A stretch of 64,000 nucleotides of DNA, taken from contig NZ_KE383867.1 of NCBI RefSeq assembly GCF_000422505.1, positions 252,494 through 316,493 on the forward strand. The letters run 5' to 3'. The DNA is from Paenibacillus pinihumi DSM 23905 = JCM 16419. Lineage in GTDB: Bacteria > Bacillota > Bacilli > Paenibacillales > Paenibacillaceae. The stretch's first letter is position 1. The number at the start of each line of letters is the position of its first letter. A model generated the notes under the pieces. It was given only the letters and a program-made list of their open reading frames with translations. It was not told the origin of the DNA and did not search any database. Positions 16,376 through 25,841 of this stretch are shown here, one piece after another. The position numbers and the translations under genes were made by a program.

Positions 16376-17419
16376 ATGACGACTCAGGCAGCTCGCACGG
16401 AGCAACCTCTACTGTCCGTTCAAGACCTTAAGATCCAGATTCAAATGGATAACGGAGTCATGCACGCAGTGGACGGAGTAGACTTTGATATTTATAAAGG
16501 CAAAACTTTAGGACTGGTAGGCGAGTCCGGCTGCGGTAAAAGCTTGACCAGCAGATCGATTATCAGCATCAATCCCAAAGAATGTGAGACGACAGGCAAT
16601 ATTGTATACCATTCGGAGTCTGAAAAGGCGCTCAACAATCTGAATTTGCTGTCACTGCCGCCTACCGGGAAGAAAATTCGTTCCATTCGCGGACGGAAGA
16701 TTGCGATGATCTTTCAGGAGCCAATGACGGCATTCTCTCCAATGTATACGATTGGCAATCAGATTATGGAAGCCATTCTGATTCACCGGACAAAGGATAA
16801 GAAGGAAGCCAAGAAGATCGCCCTGGAAATGCTGGCCAAGGTAGGCATTTCCGATCAAGAAAAGCGTTTTGACCAGTATCCGCACGAGTTCTCAGGTGGA
16901 ATGCGGCAGCGGGCCATGATCTCAATGGCTTTATCCTGTAATCCGGAGCTGCTTATTGCCGATGAGCCGACAACTGCACTGGACGTGACGATTCAAGCCC
17001 AGGTACTGGAGCTGATGCGCGAACTGCAGAAGGAGCTGGGGATGGCCATTTTGCTGGTGACGCATGATTTGGGAATCATTGCACAAATGTGTGATGAGGT
17101 AGCCGTTATGTATCTGGGCAAAATTGTGGAGCAGGCACCGGTGAAAGAGATCTTCTATAATCCGAAGCATCCGTATACAAAGGGTTTGCTCAAATCGATG
17201 CCAAGGCTTGGCGGGACCAAGAGCAAACGGCTCGATTCTATTGAAGGATCAGTTCCCATGCCGATCGACATGCCTCCGATGTGCGGTTTCTATGAACGCT
17301 GCAAGGACCGGATCGAAGGGGTGTGCAATACAAAGGCTGTGCCGAAAACCTATATCTCCGATCAGCACAGCGTAAGATGCTTCCTGTATTCGGATCAGCT
17401 TGAAGGAGAAGCACAATGA
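16376..17419 (+). CDS. OppD-type ABC transporter ATPase
   Basis: This is one of the two nucleotide-binding subunits powering the importer. It shows Walker A GESGCGKS, signature FSGGMRQRAMI, Walker B LLIADEPTTALD and the H-loop VTHDLG. The C-terminal OppD/F extension (about 270-345) carries Cys residues (MPPMCGFYERC...GVC...C) that in this family can bind an iron-sulphur cluster. The protein is 347 residues. Its stop overlaps the next start by 4 bp (ATGA). Confidence 0.9.
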   Translation: MTTQAARTEQPLLSVQDLKIQIQMDNGVMHAVDGVDFDIYKGKTLGLVGESGCGKSLTSRSIISINPKECETTGNIVYHSESEKALNNLNLLSLPPTGKKIRSIRGRKIAMIFQEPMTAFSPMYTIGNQIMEAILIHRTKDKKEAKKIALEMLAKVGISDQEKRFDQYPHEFSGGMRQRAMISMALSCNPELLIADEPTTALDVTIQAQVLELMRELQKELGMAILLVTHDLGIIAQMCDEVAVMYLGKIVEQAPVKEIFYNPKHPYTKGLLKSMPRLGGTKSKRLDSIEGSVPMPIDMPPMCGFYERCKDRIEGVCNTKAVPKTYISDQHSVRCFLYSDQLEGEAQ

Positions 17420-18447
17420 CCAAAAAAATCTTAAATGTCGAAAATATAAATAAATATTTCCAAGTCAAATCCAAAAAAGCCTTGTTCCGCAAGCCTGCTT
17501 CTGTACACGTGTTGAATGATATCTCCTTCGAGCTGCTCGAAGGAGAGACATTGAGTATTGTAGGGGAATCGGGCTGCGGCAAGACCACGCTTGGGCGTTG
17601 TCTTGTCAGGGGAATGGATGCGTCTTCCGGCAATGTCTATTACCATACAGAGGACGGACAACAGATTGACTTTCTCAAGCTGAAAGGGAAGCACTCCAAG
17701 CAGTACCGGCGAAATATCCAGATGATCTTCCAGGACCCGTATTCCTCGCTTAGCCCGAGAATGAGTGTGTTCGATATTATTGCCGAACCGCTTATTGCCA
17801 ATTTTAAGCTGAGCAAGTCCGAGGTAGAACAGAAGGTAATGGAGATCGCCGAGAAGACTGGCTTGAATGTCAATTATCTGCAGCGATATCCGCATGCTTT
17901 CTCCGGTGGCCAGAGGCAGCGGATTGCGATTGCCCGGGCGCTGATTATGCGTCCGCGATTGATCGTATGCGATGAGGCCGTGTCGGCATTGGACGTATCG
18001 ATCCAGGCACAGATCATTAACCTGCTTAAGGACCTGCAGGAGCAATTTCAAATTACCTATATTTTTATCTCTCATGACCTTTCGATTGTACAGAATATCT
18101 CTGACCGGGTAGCGGTTATGCATCTGGGCAAAATTGTTGAACTGGCGACAACGGAATCCTTGTTCAGCAGCCCGAAGCATCCGTATACAGAAGCGCTCAT
18201 GTCAGCAGTTCCCCAGCCTGACCCGGAGCTGAAGAAGAGCCGGATCATTCTGGAGGGCGAAATGCCGAACCCGGCTAATCCGCCTAGCGGCTGTCACTTC
18301 CACCCGCGCTGCGCTTACAAGACAGAAAAGTGCGTGCAGCAGGCGCCTGAGCTTCGCCAGGTAGCCGACAACCATTTTACTGCCTGCCATTATGCAGAAG
18401 AGCTGAACCTGCAGGGCGTACAGGACGAGACGGCAAGTGCGATCTGA
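17416..18447 (+). CDS. OppF-type ABC transporter ATPase
   Basis: This is the second ATPase of the importer, 343 residues. Visible motifs are Walker A GESGCGKTTLGRC, signature FSGGQRQRIAIARAL, Walker B LIVCDEAVSALDVS and the H-loop ISHDLS. The C-terminal extension has the usual GCHFHPRCAY...C pattern with four cysteines. It is the last gene of the five-gene operon and is followed at once by a perfect terminator, so nothing else is co-transcribed. Confidence 0.9.
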   Translation: MTKKILNVENINKYFQVKSKKALFRKPASVHVLNDISFELLEGETLSIVGESGCGKTTLGRCLVRGMDASSGNVYYHTEDGQQIDFLKLKGKHSKQYRRNIQMIFQDPYSSLSPRMSVFDIIAEPLIANFKLSKSEVEQKVMEIAEKTGLNVNYLQRYPHAFSGGQRQRIAIARALIMRPRLIVCDEAVSALDVSIQAQIINLLKDLQEQFQITYIFISHDLSIVQNISDRVAVMHLGKIVELATTESLFSSPKHPYTEALMSAVPQPDPELKKSRIILEGEMPNPANPPSGCHFHPRCAYKTEKCVQQAPELRQVADNHFTACHYAEELNLQGVQDETASAI

Positions 18448-18452
18448 TTTGG

Positions 18453-18484
18453 AGCGTAGTGATGTTTTCATCACTACGCTTTTA
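18453..18484 (+). terminator. Terminator of the Opp-type operon
   Basis: A perfect 12-bp stem AGCGTAGTGATG/CATCACTACGCT with a TTTT loop is followed by TTTTA, 5 bp after the OppF stop codon. Confidence 0.92.
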
Positions 18485-18573
18485 AGTGAAGAAGCTATTA
18501 GCTTCAGGAGAGGGAGGGCTGATTTGCATCAGCCTTTCAGCTACAGCCCGATAACAATAATGGAGAGGCTGCT

Positions 18574-19086
18574 ATGGAACACATTGTAACATTTTTCACA
18601 ACAATTTTTGCCCAGTATGAAATCTATATCCGCATCCTGATCAGTGCCATCCTGGGCTTGCTGATCGGATTTGACCGGACGCACAAGCATAAGCCGGCGG
18701 GCGTAAAGACGTACACGTTCGTTACAGTTGCTTCGGCTTTAATTACAATTGTCTCGATTGAGAGTGTAGAAATGTACAGCCATCTGCATAACCGGACGAT
18801 GATGGACCCGATGCGCCTGACGGCTCAAATCGTATCCGGTCTTGGCTTTCTGGGTGCGGGTCTTATTATGAAAAGCGGATTTGAGGTAAAGGGACTCACT
18901 TCAGCGGCGATGATTTTGTTTGCGGGAGGCGTCGGGATCGGTATTGGCGCGGGCTTCTATGGCATCGTCATCTTTACGATCATTACCGTTTTCGTCTTTA
19001 TCCGGGTGGGCGGCTTGATCGAGAAGCTGGAACATGACAGGATGCACGCAAGCGAGAAGAAGGATTTGTCGGCTTTGAATAAATGA
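18574..19086 (+). CDS. MgtC/SapB family membrane protein
   Basis: This 170-residue inner-membrane protein has about four or five hydrophobic segments. The N-terminal motif ILGLLIGFDRTHKHKPAGVKTYTFV is typical of the MgtC/SapB family, and RLTAQIVSGLGFLGAGLIMK carries the family signature. Family members are linked to growth in low magnesium, acid stress or ATP-synthase control in other bacteria, but the role here is open. The soluble C-terminal domain of Salmonella MgtC is missing, as in many short family members. GGAGAGG precedes the ATG, and a shared terminator with the converging LPMO gene follows. Confidence 0.85.
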   Translation: MEHIVTFFTTIFAQYEIYIRILISAILGLLIGFDRTHKHKPAGVKTYTFVTVASALITIVSIESVEMYSHLHNRTMMDPMRLTAQIVSGLGFLGAGLIMKSGFEVKGLTSAAMILFAGGVGIGIGAGFYGIVIFTIITVFVFIRVGGLIEKLEHDRMHASEKKDLSALNK

Positions 19087-19134
19087 ATTTTGCATAATAA
19101 TGCTGTAGCATGAACTCAAGCATTTTAGCAGAAT

Positions 19135-19191
19135 AAACAAACCAGCCCTCAACATTTCTGCCTGGGCAGAAAATGGAGGGCTGGTTTGTTT
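19135..19191. terminator. Bidirectional terminator between mgtC-like and LPMO genes
   Basis: A 16-bp perfect stem AAACAAACCAGCCCTC (19135-19150) with GAGGGCTGGTTTGTTT (19176-19191) holds a second small hairpin in its loop. It has A-rich and T-rich flanks, so it can end both converging genes. Confidence 0.88.
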
Positions 19192-19226
19192 TAACGCCTT
19201 AATTTTTTTGGTACGATAATTGTCGC

Positions 19227-20576
19227 TTACTTCAACAGCCACAATGCCGGTGTTGTAGCAGGCTCCCAGCTTACGATGGACGTGTGAGCCTGTCTGCACT
19301 CATACACAGCACCATTGTAAGTGACTTTTGCACCCACAGCGTAAGCTGTATTTGGAGCCCATGCTGGTGCGGTTGAAGCGGCAGCAGTTGTTCCGCTTAC
19401 AGTGCTGGCAGCGGATTGGTTACCGGCGGCGTCAAAAGCATATACACTGAACGAATACGTGGTGCTTGGGTTCAGACCTGTTACGGTGTAGCTTGTAGCT
19501 GTTCCGGATACTGTTGTAACAAGATTGGAGCCTTGGTAAATGCGGTAGCCTGTTACACCTACATTATCTGTGGAAGGGTTCCACATCAGCATAATGCTGG
19601 AGGATGTAGGCGCTCCCATAACATGCAGTCCGCCTGGAGCTGTAGGGGCTTGAGTATCAGGACCGGATGGAGCCAGCGTTGTTACGCTGATGGAATTGCT
19701 GTTAGCCGACACATTGCCAGCAGCATCAAACGCTCTGACAGCAAAGTTATACGTTGTGTTTGCAGTCAAACCAGTTACCGTGTAGTTCAAAGTAGAGCCG
19801 GAAACCGTTCCGATCTGGTTAGCGCCTTGAAAGATCCGGTATCCGGAAACCCCCACATTATCTGTGGAGGCGTTCCAGGAAAGGGATACGCTGGTTGTAG
19901 TTGTGCCCGATGCAGCAAGTGCAGACGGAGCTGTAGGAGGTTGCGTGTCGGCAGGATTGCTGCCGGAGAAATTAACGTCAATAACATTATAGAATGCGTT
20001 TACAGTATCATGGATTTCCCAAACAGCGAGAATAACGTGATATCCTGTGCGCGCAGGAACATTACAATTGCTGGTGTAAGTCGTAGGAGGCTGTGTTCCG
20101 TTGTAGTTGTCCGTACAGAAAGGAGTGAGGTCAAACGAGTTGCGTGTCAGTGGAGCATTTGGATTCCAGTTTGGCTTGGTGATGTAGTATTTCCAGTTTG
20201 TTGTTCTGTGGTTGGCTGTGAATTTCCAAGTGAAGGCGTTTGGTCCGGAGTTAATGTTTACTTTAGCCCAACGTGTAGCCGACTGCTGGTCAAGCTCAGG
20301 GAATGCTCCATTGGCACTGGCAATTTTTCCGTCTACCGGTCCTGCAGCAGGGAAACCTTTAGGAGCTTCAAGACTTTGCGGTTCCCATACAATCGAACCA
20401 CAGTTCTGATTCTGGCCTGATTTACAAAGTGCTGCACGGCTTGCAGGTCCTTCAACATAGCCGTGGGCAGAAGAAGTTTGCGGTGCGATTACAAAAAGGG
20501 ATGAGGCGAGCGCCATAATAAGTGCGAGAGCAAAAAACTTTTTTACACCCGATTGAGGCATCTGGATTGTGTTCAT
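19227..20576 (-). CDS. Chitin-active LPMO (AA10) with two FN3 domains and a CBM5/12
   Basis: This is a secreted copper enzyme that oxidatively cleaves chitin or cellulose. Signal cleavage after Ala37 (TSSA) exposes His38, the N-terminal copper ligand, and His123 (TANHRT) supplies the second half of the histidine brace. The AA10 domain runs to about 205 with paired cysteines. Two fibronectin type III domains follow (about 212-300 and 308-400), then a C-terminal CBM5/12 (about 405-449; [20 protein letters not shown]). Chitin is the likely substrate given this CBM. AAGGAGG lies 8 bases before the ATG. A consensus promoter about 300 bp upstream gives a long 5' leader. Confidence 0.92.
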   Translation of the reverse strand: MNTIQMPQSGVKKFFALALIMALASSLFVIAPQTSSAHGYVEGPASRAALCKSGQNQNCGSIVWEPQSLEAPKGFPAAGPVDGKIASANGAFPELDQQSATRWAKVNINSGPNAFTWKFTANHRTTNWKYYITKPNWNPNAPLTRNSFDLTPFCTDNYNGTQPPTTYTSNCNVPARTGYHVILAVWEIHDTVNAFYNVIDVNFSGSNPADTQPPTAPSALAASGTTTTSVSLSWNASTDNVGVSGYRIFQGANQIGTVSGSTLNYTVTGLTANTTYNFAVRAFDAAGNVSANSNSISVTTLAPSGPDTQAPTAPGGLHVMGAPTSSSIMLMWNPSTDNVGVTGYRIYQGSNLVTTVSGTATSYTVTGLNPSTTYSFSVYAFDAAGNQSAASTVSGTTAAASTAPAWAPNTAYAVGAKVTYNGAVYECRQAHTSIVSWEPATTPALWLLK

Positions 20577-20872
20577 GTGATTTTTCCTCCTTGGTTTTGT
20601 AAGATGGCTTGCAGATGCATGCTTGTGCTGAAATCTGATCGTCTTAACTCATGTACCAACCTCCTCTGTCCTTAGATTTATATAAACTCAAATGAGCCTA
20701 TACACAGACTTGGGTTGAAAGATAAGATCGAAAAGCCGGAAATGAAGTAAAGAAGGAATGATGAATAGTAGTAGATACAGACTGTGTCAATAAGTAGGGT
20801 GTAAGGCGGGCGAATAGAAAGAGGATAAGTCGAGAGAAAGCGTAACGTGCAAGCAGTAAAATCTTGTAATAC
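20577..20872 (-). other. Long 5' leader of the LPMO gene
   Basis: If the promoter at 20880-20910 is used, the LPMO mRNA carries about 295 untranslated bases. I see no gene or strong hairpin in them. A weaker TTGACA (20785-20790) with TATTCA could be a second start point for the same gene. Confidence 0.4.
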
Positions 20873-20879
20873 TGAATCT

Positions 20880-20910
20880 ATTATAGCATAAAAAAAGGAA
20901 ATGTTGTCAA
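20880..20910 (-). promoter_or_regulatory. Promoter of the LPMO gene
   Basis: On the minus strand TTGACA (20910-20905) and TATAAT (20885-20880) are both perfect hexamers. The 19-bp spacer is longer than ideal, so activity may depend on a helper factor. Confidence 0.6.
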
Positions 20911-20995
20911 TCAAAAAGTCCAATATTAAAAATTTTTAGCAAATATAAGCGAGAAATCTGCAATATTATGCGTCTTTTAAGCAAAAAAACGTCAA

Positions 20996-21023
20996 TTGTC
21001 TTCTCAACTCTTTTCCTTATAAT
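20996..21023 (+). promoter_or_regulatory. Rightward promoter-like sequence of unclear target
   Basis: TTGTCT (20996-21001), 16 bp and TATAAT (21018-21023) form a decent promoter facing the epimerase operon, 345 bp before its first gene. It lies upstream of the cre site and the direct-repeat operator. It may give basal transcription. Confidence 0.4.
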
Positions 21024-21118
21024 CAGCCTATGCTTCGTCGCCGGGGTGGGACAAATTGCTGCTGCCCGGCCATTGCTGACAGGTTCATGTTTATGGTAAG
21101 CTGGACACCAATCACAAT

Positions 21119-21132
21119 TGAAATCGCTTACA
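21119..21132 (+). promoter_or_regulatory. cre site (CcpA) upstream of the epimerase/two-component operon
   Basis: TGAAATCGCTTACA fits all positions of TGWAANCGNTNWCA. It lies 33 bp before the direct-repeat operator, so catabolite repression of this sugar regulon is likely. Confidence 0.65.
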
Positions 21133-21164
21133 CCACAAAAATAAATTTGCTTTGCATAACGGCT

Positions 21165-21229
21165 GCAAATTTTTGAACAGTATCAGACCAAATTATTGCA
21201 TTTGATCGAACCGGCATTGCTGATAGAAT
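21165..21229 (+). promoter_or_regulatory. Direct-repeat operator and promoter, copy 1 (epimerase/two-component operon)
   Basis: Two half-sites, CAAATTTTTGAA (from 21166) and CAAATTATTGCA (from 21189), are 23 bp apart. They are followed by TTGATC (21202-21207), 16 bp and TAGAAT (21224-21229). Two further copies with the same half-site spacing lie at 25722 and 28960, so this is a shared regulator site, probably for the YesN-type protein encoded here. Confidence 0.75.
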
Positions 21230-21367
21230 GCTAGTATGGAGAATGACTGTCTGCATGTTGATCTGTGAGGGGGCAAGTTTCGCAGCTGTCCTAATAGCTT
21301 TGGGCTGACCGGGTCACAGACAAGGGCGGTATTCCAAGGCGGTATTTCCGATGATGGAGGAAAAGTG

Positions 21368-22312
21368 ATGACACATATATATTGGACGCAAGAGAAGCGG
21401 GAGGGTTATGACGCCTGGGTGGGAGATAACGGATATATATCACTGTGCATGATTCCGGAGCTTGGGAGCAAGGTGATTTCCCTTGTCAGCCGCAAGACCG
21501 GACGGGAGTGGCTGTGGAGGAGCGGCAAGCCGCTCGGCAACAAGGGCTTTGGCACATCCTTCGCCGAAAGTGACGAGAGCGGATGGGATGAGATGTTCCC
21601 GTCCATCAATGAATGCCTGTATCCGGAGGCGCCTTATGAAGGAGCTTCGATTCCCGACCATGGTGAAGTGTGGTCGCTTGCGTGGCAGGCAGAAGGATCA
21701 GGAGAGGAACTGCACTGCCGGGTAGAAGGTCCGGTCTTCCCGTATACGCTGAAGAAAACCTATCGTTTTACCGCGGAGAATACATTGCGGATTGATTATG
21801 AGGTTCATAACCGCGGCGGATCGCCGTTGTCGTTCCTGTGGGCGGCCCATCCGCTGCTTCAGATCACGGAGGGAATGCGGCTGCAAGTAACCGGATCGCC
21901 GGATGAGATTGAGGTTTCCTATTCCGCGGGCAGCCGTCTGGGACAATTCGGGGACAAGCAGCCATGGCCGGTTATCAGGCAGGAAAGCCAGGTCATTGAT
22001 CTTGGGAAAACAGAGCCAATGAGCGCTGAAACTGCGGAAAAATATTATTTTACCGGGAAGCTGGACACAGGCCGGGCTTCGCTTCACGACCCGGCAACCG
22101 GTGAGTCGATTGAATTCCGTTTTCCTGCCCGGCAGGTGCCTTATCTGGCAGTTTGGGCCAACTACGGAAGCTATGGCGGTTACTACCATTTGGCAATTGA
22201 GCCGGCAACAGGCCGCATGGATGACTTAAGCCATGCCATGTCAACAGGAGAAACTGCAGTTGTCCCGGCAGGCGGGAAATATCAGTGGCATATGGAAATC
22301 GTCATTGCTTAA
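21368..22312 (+). CDS. Aldose 1-epimerase-like protein
   Basis: This 314-residue cytoplasmic protein has the beta-sandwich fold of galactose mutarotases and related enzymes (DUF4432/aldose-epimerase superfamily). Landmarks are MIPELGSKVISLVSRKTGREWLW near the start, DESGWDEMFPSINEC, IPDHGEVWSL and SFLWAAHPLLQI. The HGE and AAHP histidines sit where catalytic residues are expected. Such proteins interconvert sugar anomers, or are coupled to glycoside breakdown. ATG at 21368 is favoured over GTG at 21365 because TGGAGG ends seven bases before it. It leads an operon with the sensor kinase and response regulator, so it probably acts on the sugar that this system controls. Confidence 0.7.
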   Translation: MTHIYWTQEKREGYDAWVGDNGYISLCMIPELGSKVISLVSRKTGREWLWRSGKPLGNKGFGTSFAESDESGWDEMFPSINECLYPEAPYEGASIPDHGEVWSLAWQAEGSGEELHCRVEGPVFPYTLKKTYRFTAENTLRIDYEVHNRGGSPLSFLWAAHPLLQITEGMRLQVTGSPDEIEVSYSAGSRLGQFGDKQPWPVIRQESQVIDLGKTEPMSAETAEKYYFTGKLDTGRASLHDPATGESIEFRFPARQVPYLAVWANYGSYGGYYHLAIEPATGRMDDLSHAMSTGETAVVPAGGKYQWHMEIVIA

Positions 22313-22342
22313 TTCTGCAAGGAAAACAAGGGGGAATGCATC

Positions 22343-24130
22343 ATGAAGCGGCTGTTCATGAACCGCAGCATCAGCGCCAAGATTGTCTGGAGCAGCATGT
22401 TGATCTCGCTCATTCCCCTTTTGATTTTGTCAGGTCTGTTCTATCTCTCCAGCACCAATTCCCTGGAGAAGACGATGTTTCGCAGTTCCGGACAAAATGC
22501 GGGCTATTTATCGAGCGGGCTGGACCAGTATTTTCGCAATATTTCCACCTCCGCCCTGGCAGTGTACTCGTTTAACCGCGTTATCGGCCTGATGGAGCAC
22601 GGGCCAAATTATAATGACGCGGAGACGATTTATGTCAAGGAGTCACTGGAAAATTACTACCGTCTGGTTGTCAACAAGAACAAAGACATTATCAAAATCA
22701 TGGTTTATGGCAAGGACAACACGTTGAGGGACGCCTGGTCGAGAGCGGCCAGCTACGATACGATTCAATTGGAGAGGAGCATCCCGCACTATATGGAGAT
22801 GCTCAATTTGCCGTTTCAGCAGTCCATGATGTTCGCTTATAACGAGCCATTGCTGGGGAATGATCTGCTTGTCTATGCGATCCCGATTTATGACCCGTTC
22901 TACAAGCAAAAGTACGGATCGCTCGTCTTCTATATCCAGAAGAAAGACTTTGTCAAAACGATTGAGGAGAACAACAGCCCGCCCAATATTATTGTGTTGC
23001 AAAACGGACGCGGCGAAATCTTTTACAGCACAAATGATTATTATAACCAGGTTGTTCATCCATTCAGCTATCCGGGTCCATGGGCGAATAACAATCCCCG
23101 CAACGTCTCCTTTACACGCAGCGGAGATCTGTTTGTCGGCACATCATACCTGGATAATTCCAATATCGGCATCACGCTCGTCTATCCGAACCCGGAGCTC
23201 GCCCAGAACCGGAAGAATACCTTGTTTATTTCAATTGGCGCATTAGTTATCGTCATGCTCGTTATTTTCATCTTCTCTATTCTGGCGCAGCGATTCATTA
23301 CCCGGCCCATCCAGATGCTCCGCAAAGCGATGAAAGCAGTGCGCAACGGGAACTTTCATGTCACGCTGCCGTCTACCCGGAACAAGGATGATCTGTCCGA
23401 GCTCGGCCGGAACTTTAATTTTATGACCGAGAAGATTCGAGAGTTGATCGAAAATGAATACCAGATGCAGCTTCGCCATAAGGAAGCCCAGATTCTGGCG
23501 CTGCAAATGCAGATCAATCCGCATTTTTTGCACAACACGCTGCAGGCGATCGGCGGCAAGGCGGTACTGAGCGGGGAATACGAAATTCATGAAATGTGCC
23601 ATGCGCTGAGCGACATGTTCCGGTACAGCTTCTATGAAGGAAATATGGAATCCACGGTGGGACAGGAGTTGGCACATGTGAACAACTACCTCTACATTCA
23701 GCAGTTCCGGTTCGAAGAGGCGCTGCATACCGAGATCGGTGTGCCGGATGGTCTGATGCAGCAGGGGATGATTCGTTTTGTGCTCCAGCCGATAATCGAG
23801 AACATTATGATTCATGGTGCGGATAGGCTTGATCAGGGGGTACTCTCCATCAGCATTCGCGCAGTGAGGGAAGAGGACAGCCTTGTGCTGAGGATTCGGG
23901 ATAATGGTGTCGGGATCGAAGCAGGCAAGCTGGCCGCCTTGAGGGCCAGCCTGGAGCGGCGCTCGGTTGAAGTCTTTTCCGGCGTATCGATCGGACTCAA
24001 GAATGTGCATGAGCGCATCCGTCTTGTCTACGGGCAGCCATACGGCCTGGAGGTAGACAGCGAGCCGAATATCGGCACAACAGTCCGCATACGCATTCCG
24101 TACAGCAAAGGGGGCACTGAAGATGTATAA
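22343..24130 (+). CDS. YesM-type sensor histidine kinase
   Basis: This 595-residue membrane kinase senses an extracellular, probably carbohydrate-derived, signal. It has a membrane helix near 20-40, an exported Cache-like sensor (about 45-290), a second helix (about 295-320) and a HAMP segment (about 325-375). A His_kinase (PF06580-type) domain follows with His394 in QINPHFLHNTLQAI, then an ATPase domain (LQPIIENIMIHGAD, DNGVGIE, GLKNVHERIRLVYG). The family usually has HFLYNTL; here Tyr is replaced by His. The regulator gene overlaps its end by 8 bp. The sugar receptor gene that follows the pair is a likely target. Confidence 0.9.
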   Translation: MKRLFMNRSISAKIVWSSMLISLIPLLILSGLFYLSSTNSLEKTMFRSSGQNAGYLSSGLDQYFRNISTSALAVYSFNRVIGLMEHGPNYNDAETIYVKESLENYYRLVVNKNKDIIKIMVYGKDNTLRDAWSRAASYDTIQLERSIPHYMEMLNLPFQQSMMFAYNEPLLGNDLLVYAIPIYDPFYKQKYGSLVFYIQKKDFVKTIEENNSPPNIIVLQNGRGEIFYSTNDYYNQVVHPFSYPGPWANNNPRNVSFTRSGDLFVGTSYLDNSNIGITLVYPNPELAQNRKNTLFISIGALVIVMLVIFIFSILAQRFITRPIQMLRKAMKAVRNGNFHVTLPSTRNKDDLSELGRNFNFMTEKIRELIENEYQMQLRHKEAQILALQMQINPHFLHNTLQAIGGKAVLSGEYEIHEMCHALSDMFRYSFYEGNMESTVGQELAHVNNYLYIQQFRFEEALHTEIGVPDGLMQQGMIRFVLQPIIENIMIHGADRLDQGVLSISIRAVREEDSLVLRIRDNGVGIEAGKLAALRASLERRSVEVFSGVSIGLKNVHERIRLVYGQPYGLEVDSEPNIGTTVRIRIPYSKGGTEDV

Positions 24131-25733
24131 GGTGATGGTTGTCGATGATGAGATATGGGGGAGAAAATCAATCAGCAAAATGATCGGCGAACTGCCGCTT
24201 GCGGTCGAGGTTGTCGCTGAGGCAACGAACGGACAGGAAGCGCTGGAGCTGATTCGTCTCAAATCGCCGCATATTGTGGTGACGGATATGAATATGCCGG
24301 TTATGGACGGGGAACGGTTTCTGGAAAGCCTGTACACGCTGCATAGCAGTATCAAGGTCATTGTCATTAGCGGCTACTCCCAATTCCAGTATATGAAAGC
24401 GGCGTTGAAATACAGGGCGTGCGAGTATGTGCTGAAGCCGGTCTCGATTCCGGATTTGAGAGAGGCGATGCTCAAGGCCATTGAAGCCTGCCGTGAATAC
24501 AGCAGCATGCAGCAGCAGAAGAAATCCAGCGAGGAGATGCTTGGCCTAAGACGCAAGGAATTTTTACAGCATGTGACGGGGCGCCGTATTGCCAATCTAT
24601 CGGATATGAACCGCCAGGCTGCAGAGCTGGATATTACGGATGCCTGCAACAGCTATCAGCTTGCGGTGTGCATGCTGCGCCAATTTCAGGAGACGGCCAG
24701 GACGAAATTTCACGGCAATGCCGATTTGTTTATGTTCAGTGTGGAAAATATTTTGCAAGAGGTGATGCAGGACGACAGCCTGCTGATCTACAAGACGGAC
24801 GACAGCACCCGGTTATGCCTCATCCTGCCCGGCTATGACTATAATGCGGACCGTACCGTTCAATTGCTTCGTGATTTCCATCAGGCAGTCTCAAGGATGC
24901 TTGGCAGCGATCTGGCTGTCGGTCTTAGTCCCGCAAGCGCAGGACTTGAGCTGCTTCCTGAGGCGTATGCAGCGGCGAATACGGCGCTGTGGTCCAACCC
25001 GTTGCAGACGCAGGGATTGTCCATCATGACAAGTGGCGGGGGCACTGCCGCAGAAGAACAGCATGTCAGTGCCCCGGTACTGAGTTCATTTGATCTCAAG
25101 GAGCTTGGTCATGCGTTTGCTTCCGGCAACAGCAAGAGCAGCCGCCGGCTGCTGGGTGAATTTGTATCGAAGCTTGCCAAGCGCCCGGATTTGACCATTC
25201 GCGACGCCCATCTGGAGCTGAACCAGATTGTCGGGCTGGCTGCGTCGGAGGTCAAGGGACTGCCTAGCGCCTTTCCTGCTCTAAGGGAGCCTGGGCTGCT
25301 TGCAGGCATTCTGGATTTGCGGCAGCTGAGCGCTTTTGTGGATCAGCTGGGCGCTGCGGCAGCGGCTCACTTTCAGAGCAGTGAGGGGGCGGATTCCGTC
25401 CATATCATGGATCGGATCACATCGTTTTTGGAAGCTCGGTATTTTGAGAATATCAGCCTGATTGATGTTGCGACCCGTTTTCATCTCGATCCGACCTATT
25501 TAAGCAAATTGTTCAAATCCGCCATTGGTGAAAATTTCGTCGAGTTCATGACGCGGAAGCGAATGGAGAAAGCCTGCGAGCTGCTGCGGGATACCGACCG
25601 CAAAATCAATGAAATTTCCGAGCTGGTCGGTTACGAGAATCAGCGTTATTTCAGCCAGGTATTCAAGAAGTTTACGGACCAGACTCCGTCTGAGTACCGG
25701 GAGCATGCCTTGCGCCCGCCTGCAAAAAATTGA
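24123..25733 (+). CDS. YesN-type response regulator with AraC DNA-binding domain
   Basis: This 536-residue regulator is paired with the preceding kinase. The receiver domain (1-120) has the phosphorylated Asp55 in VVTDMNMPVMDG and Lys in VLKPVSIPD. A long middle region (about 130-420) of unknown fold follows, as is common in this family. The AraC double helix-turn-helix is at about 430-530 (ENISLIDVATRFHLDPTYLS, then ISELVGYENQRYFSQVFKKF). AraC-type domains bind direct half-sites about two helical turns apart, which matches the 23-bp repeats found before this operon, the next ABC operon and the following glycosidase. One of those copies overlaps the end of this gene. Confidence 0.9.
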   Translation: MYKVMVVDDEIWGRKSISKMIGELPLAVEVVAEATNGQEALELIRLKSPHIVVTDMNMPVMDGERFLESLYTLHSSIKVIVISGYSQFQYMKAALKYRACEYVLKPVSIPDLREAMLKAIEACREYSSMQQQKKSSEEMLGLRRKEFLQHVTGRRIANLSDMNRQAAELDITDACNSYQLAVCMLRQFQETARTKFHGNADLFMFSVENILQEVMQDDSLLIYKTDDSTRLCLILPGYDYNADRTVQLLRDFHQAVSRMLGSDLAVGLSPASAGLELLPEAYAAANTALWSNPLQTQGLSIMTSGGGTAAEEQHVSAPVLSSFDLKELGHAFASGNSKSSRRLLGEFVSKLAKRPDLTIRDAHLELNQIVGLAASEVKGLPSAFPALREPGLLAGILDLRQLSAFVDQLGAAAAAHFQSSEGADSVHIMDRITSFLEARYFENISLIDVATRFHLDPTYLSKLFKSAIGENFVEFMTRKRMEKACELLRDTDRKINEISELVGYENQRYFSQVFKKFTDQTPSEYREHALRPPAKN

Positions 25734-25791
25734 ACATGACGAGCACAATTTATTTTATTACCCGTCTTCCGGTTGCACGGTAAGCTAGATA
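25722..25791 (+). promoter_or_regulatory. Direct-repeat operator, copy 2 (sugar ABC operon)
   Basis: CAAAAAATTGAA (from 25723) and CAATTTATTTTA (from 25746) are 23 bp apart and overlap the end of the regulator gene. The -10 is weaker than in the other copies: TAAGCT at the expected place (25781) or TAGATA at 25786-25791. The receptor gene starts about 55 bp further on. Confidence 0.7.
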
Positions 25792-25841
25792 CAAAGCGAG
25801 GAACATTTCGTTTTAATCACCAGTAGAAGAGGGGAAGTAAA

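Noticed and set aside
19416-20420. A 334-codon open frame on the plus strand opposite the LPMO gene.
   Set aside because: It has no ribosome site and no family resemblance, and it mirrors the codons of a clearly real secreted enzyme.
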